Of a stretch of DNA of 64,000 nucleotides, positions 61,585 to 64,000 are shown piece by piece. This DNA comes from CALLVY01 sp937899855 (GTDB taxonomy: Bacteria; Bacteroidota; Bacteroidia; Chitinophagales; Saprospiraceae), in assembly GCA_039820405.1 (NCBI GenBank), contig JBCBQC010000004.1:72564-136563 (forward strand). Direction: 5' to 3'. How positions within the stretch are numbered: the first letter of the stretch is position 1; every line of letters begins with the position of its first letter. The notes beneath the pieces are model-generated. The model was given only the letters and a program-made list of their open reading frames with translations. It did no database searches and had not been told where the DNA came from. The translations under genes were made by a program, and so were the position numbers.

Positions 61585-62889
61585 CTAAGTATATTTTTCG
61601 AGTAACCAATTTCGGAAGGGGGAAAATTCAATTCCCATGGGGGTAGCGACCTTGGGAGCGTTCGCGAGTTTGGCCAACCGTTCGGGGATGTCTACTTCTT
61701 TTTGGGTGACTTTACTTACTTCTTCGGAAAACTTCGCGGGGTGGGCCGTTTCTAAAATGATCCCAATGGTGCCAGGGTTTTCTTGGCGGTATGCTTCATA
61801 AGCTAAAAAACCAAGTGCCCCGTGGGGATCAATGGTGTACTGGTAACGATCAAATACCGTTTTGATACCCGATCGGGTTTGGTCGTCGGTATAGCGATAG
61901 CCGGAGATATTGGTTTTCAAATTGTTCCACGTGGAACCATAGAGGTCCAGCATGCGAACAAAATTAGAGGGATTACCGACGTCCATGGCATTGGAAATGG
62001 TGGCGACGGAAGGACGAGGGGTGAAAACACCCGTTTCTAAATAACTGGGAACGACATCGTTGATATTCGTGGCGGCAATAAAGTGGTGGATGGGAAGTCC
62101 CAGCCGTTGGGCAAAGAGCCCCGCAGTGAGGTTACCAAAATTACCGCTCGGAACGATAAATACTACGGGCATATCTTTTTTTACGACCTGCTTGTAAGCT
62201 TCAAAGTAATAAAAAGATTGGGGGACCAAACGGGCAATATTGATGGAATTGGCAGAACTTAGACGAATCTGTTGGCGTAGCTCGGAATCGAGAAAGGCAC
62301 TTTTTACCAGGGCTTGGCAGTCATCAAAAGTACCATCAATCTCCAAAGCCGTAATATTTCCACCCAGTGCGGTCAACTGTTTTTCCTGCAGCGGGCTCAC
62401 TTTTCCACTAGGGTAGAGGATGACAACTTGAATACCAGGAGTATTTAAAAAACCAGCCGCAACGGCTCCCCCCGTATCTCCTGATGTCGCAACCAGTATG
62501 ACCAATTCATCGGATTCCTCCTGGTTGAAATAGCTCATGAGCTGCGCCATAAAGCGCGCGCCAAAATCCTTGAAAGCTAGGGATGGACCATGAAAAAGTT
62601 CGAGGATGTGTACCTCCTCGTCGAGCGCAACCACCGGAGCGGGAAAATTAATCGCCCGTTCGATTAGTACTCTTAGGTCCGACTCGGGTAGGTAGCCCTG
62701 AAAAAGGCGTCGGCAAACCTCGTACGCAATTTCTTCGAAGGAATGGGTTTCAATTTGGGCGATCCACGCTGGATCCAATTGGGGGAATTGAGTGGGCATA
62801 TACAACCCATTATCTTCCGGCAAACCCTTGAAAACCGCCTCCCGCAGCTCCACCAGATTTGATTTATTTTTAGTGCTGTAAAGTTTCAT
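61585..62889 (-). CDS. thrC: Threonine synthase
   Basis: Converts O-phosphohomoserine to threonine. The 434-residue PLP enzyme has the cofactor lysine in SLAFKDFGARF (about residue 107), the phosphate loop VATSGDTGGAV and the substrate loop VPSGNFGNLTAG. It is the shorter, bacterial class with an N-terminal YSTKNKSNLVELREAV. It lies 18 bases downstream of thrB in the same direction, a normal thrB-thrC operon. A parS-like site (61923-61938) is embedded in its coding region. Confidence 0.97.
   Translation of the reverse strand: MKLYSTKNKSNLVELREAVFKGLPEDNGLYMPTQFPQLDPAWIAQIETHSFEEIAYEVCRRLFQGYLPESDLRVLIERAINFPAPVVALDEEVHILELFHGPSLAFKDFGARFMAQLMSYFNQEESDELVILVATSGDTGGAVAAGFLNTPGIQVVILYPSGKVSPLQEKQLTALGGNITALEIDGTFDDCQALVKSAFLDSELRQQIRLSSANSINIARLVPQSFYYFEAYKQVVKKDMPVVFIVPSGNFGNLTAGLFAQRLGLPIHHFIAATNINDVVPSYLETGVFTPRPSVATISNAMDVGNPSNFVRMLDLYGSTWNNLKTNISGYRYTDDQTRSGIKTVFDRYQYTIDPHGALGFLAYEAYRQENPGTIGIILETAHPAKFSEEVSKVTQKEVDIPERLAKLANAPKVATPMGIEFSPFRNWLLEKYT
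61922..61939. other. parS-like site 3, inside thrC
   Basis: TGTTCCACGTGGAACC (61923-61938) lies in the thrC reading frame. It has the CACGTG core with GTTC/GAAC arms, like the two intergenic sites 400 bases away. Sites within coding DNA are common for parS. Confidence 0.75.
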
Positions 62890-62907
62890 TGGAAAAGATT
62901 GAGGAAT

Positions 62908-63840
62908 TTAGCGCAAAACGGCACCTTCCTGATTGATGGGGGAGACAAACAAATCAGATTTAATTCCGTGGCTAGTCATGACCGCCTGCATAGCCACTCC
63001 CGCTGCCTCGGCCACTAGGCTGTTGGCGCAGAGGGCAAAGATGGAAGGCCCCGCACCGGAGATACTGGCCCCCAAAGCTCCCGCCTGCGTCGCCGCTTCC
63101 TTAACTTCGTAAAAATAGGGAATCAAAGGGGCCCGTTGCGCTTCGATAATGTGATCGTGCAATGAACGACTGATCAAATCCAGGTCACCATTGTAAAATC
63201 CGATGATTAAGCCACCCAAATTTCCATTTTGTTGGAGGCTCTTTTTGAAGCTTACCGTATCGCTTAATACTTCGCGTGCCTCGCGGGTCAAAATCTCGAT
63301 GTGCGAATACAATACCGCCGCGTGCAAGCCTCGAATGAAGGGCAAGCGGTGTACATCCAAACTTGGATTGTCACGAATAAAGATCATTCCGCCGAGTAGG
63401 GAAGGGGCGACATTGTCGGCGTGGTAGGACCCATCGGCGATCTGCTCGCCCAGTACCGCAAAAGGTAGCAGCTCTCGTTTGGTCAGTGGTCGGCGTAGCA
63501 GCTCGTTGATCGCCATGGCTGCGGCGGCAGCACTGGCCGCACTCGATCCCAAACCACTACCAAAGGGCATCTTTTTGTGGATCTCCATCTCGATCCCCCT
63601 TTTCTCCTCCCCCAGATGCTCCAACAACTTCAAGGCCGCAAAGCCCGCCGTATTTTTTTCCAACTCAAAGGGTAGCTTGCGCTTGGCCCCCGTAATCTTG
63701 GTGATTCGCAAGCCCGGTGTATCGCAAAAGCGGACGATGATCTCATCTCCTGGTTTTTCCAATGCAAAACCCAGCGTATCAAAACCACAGGCCACATTGG
63801 CCACCGAAGCTGGTGCAAATACTTTTAAACCTGATTTCAT
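62908..63840 (-). CDS. thrB: Homoserine kinase
   Basis: Phosphorylates homoserine in threonine synthesis. From the ATG at 63840 (MKSGLKVFAPAS) it has 310 residues of the GHMP kinase fold: VFAPASVANVACGFD substrate motif, the phosphate loop PFGSGLGSSAASAA and the closing GASISGAGPSIFAL. An ATG at 63858 is six codons upstream and also possible. It is cotranscribed with thrC; thrA presumably lies beyond the right edge. Confidence 0.96.
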   Translation of the reverse strand: MKSGLKVFAPASVANVACGFDTLGFALEKPGDEIIVRFCDTPGLRITKITGAKRKLPFELEKNTAGFAALKLLEHLGEEKRGIEMEIHKKMPFGSGLGSSAASAAAAAMAINELLRRPLTKRELLPFAVLGEQIADGSYHADNVAPSLLGGMIFIRDNPSLDVHRLPFIRGLHAAVLYSHIEILTREAREVLSDTVSFKKSLQQNGNLGGLIIGFYNGDLDLISRSLHDHIIEAQRAPLIPYFYEVKEAATQAGALGASISGAGPSIFALCANSLVAEAAGVAMQAVMTSHGIKSDLFVSPINQEGAVLR

Positions 63841-63886
63841 AATTATTTTACTTGCCATGCAGCAGTAAACTAAAAATATTTACTCC

Positions 63887-63924
63887 TGTTATTTGTATTT
63901 TACTGAAAACGTGTTATTTGTATT
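63887..63924. repeat. 13-bp direct repeat upstream of thrB
   Basis: TGTTATTTGTATT at 63887-63899 and 63912-63924, 25 bases apart start to start. Its place ahead of the thrB start suggests a regulatory site, but only repetition and position support that. Confidence 0.45.
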
Positions 63925-64000
63925 AGGGGGTGTCTGAAAATTATCCTTCGGCGCATCTTTGGCATCTTTAGAACTTGGCCACCCGTCCGCCAAACGGTTC

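Noticed and set aside
63925..64000. Possible end of an insertion sequence (GGGGGTGTCTGAAAA)
   Set aside because: The stretch is cut by the window edge and no transposase or matching terminal repeat is visible.

Overview
The window looks like chromosomal DNA of a gliding member of the Bacteroidota, most likely a Saprospiria/Lewinella-type marine bacterium (an inference). The evidence is a gldD-gldE-ssb-mutY block, two predicted type IX secretion cargo proteins (a type B CHU_C-like and a type A C-terminal domain), several promoters of the phylum's TTTG-N19-TAnnTTTG form, and a base composition that by eye is above 50 % GC. Almost every gene has a housekeeping or envelope relative. I see no rRNA, tRNA, CRISPR array, prophage or complete insertion sequence.

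Layout. 1-1860 (minus): an ABC exporter-type pair whose permease, cut by the window edge, carries an 11-copy His-rich octapeptide repeat. 1992-5445 (plus): a complete ferric-iron-type ABC importer. 5574-8668: an aldehyde dehydrogenase/DUF779 operon with a divergent AraC-family regulator. 8674-15790: a ROK sugar kinase, ileS and a membrane protein, DUF2147, a small protein and recA. 15992-20352 (minus): gldD, gldE, ssb, mutY and an ECF sigma factor. 20591-26456 (minus): two tandem LptF/G-like permeases, tgt, rodA, a SPOR-like protein and deoC. 26683-29994: secA. 30149-35393 (plus): a lipoprotein, a gliding/T9SS type B protein and a large SF1 helicase with a nuclease-like tail. 35555-40722: nudK, a methyltransferase, a TPR membrane protein, a cyclase-family enzyme, nadK and an Omp85-like barrel. 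41182-44092 (plus): an accessory-looking island with a large lipoprotein whose C-terminal third has a different base composition, followed by two mutually related small lipoproteins. 44139-49140 (minus): a CBS/ACT protein, two TPR-SHOCT paralogues, a GAF-PP2C phosphatase and an orphan OppC-type permease. 49208-51894 (plus): a tRNA-queuosine mannosyltransferase-like protein, an alpha/beta hydrolase and a PrsW-like protease. 51861-55907 (minus): an RlmI-like methyltransferase, a secreted amidase, a MazG-like enzyme, dtd and an SRAP peptidase. 55908-58054: a probable chromosome origin, with DnaA-box clusters on both sides of ctaA. 58055-63840: an alpha/beta hydrolase, an M1 peptidase, thrC and thrB, with three parS-like palindromes at 61.5-61.9 kb.

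The most notable observations are: (i) DnaA-box clusters plus parS-like sites within about 6 kb, pointing to oriC; (ii) the 41-44 kb lipoprotein island, which has the look of a modular effector with partner proteins; (iii) a bacterial homologue of the animal tRNA-queuosine mannosyltransferase in a genome whose Tgt has lost its zinc cysteines; (iv) a fused SF1 helicase-nuclease; (v) the His-rich minisatellite inside a membrane permease. Protein identities come from reading motifs and recalling family sequences; no database search was run.
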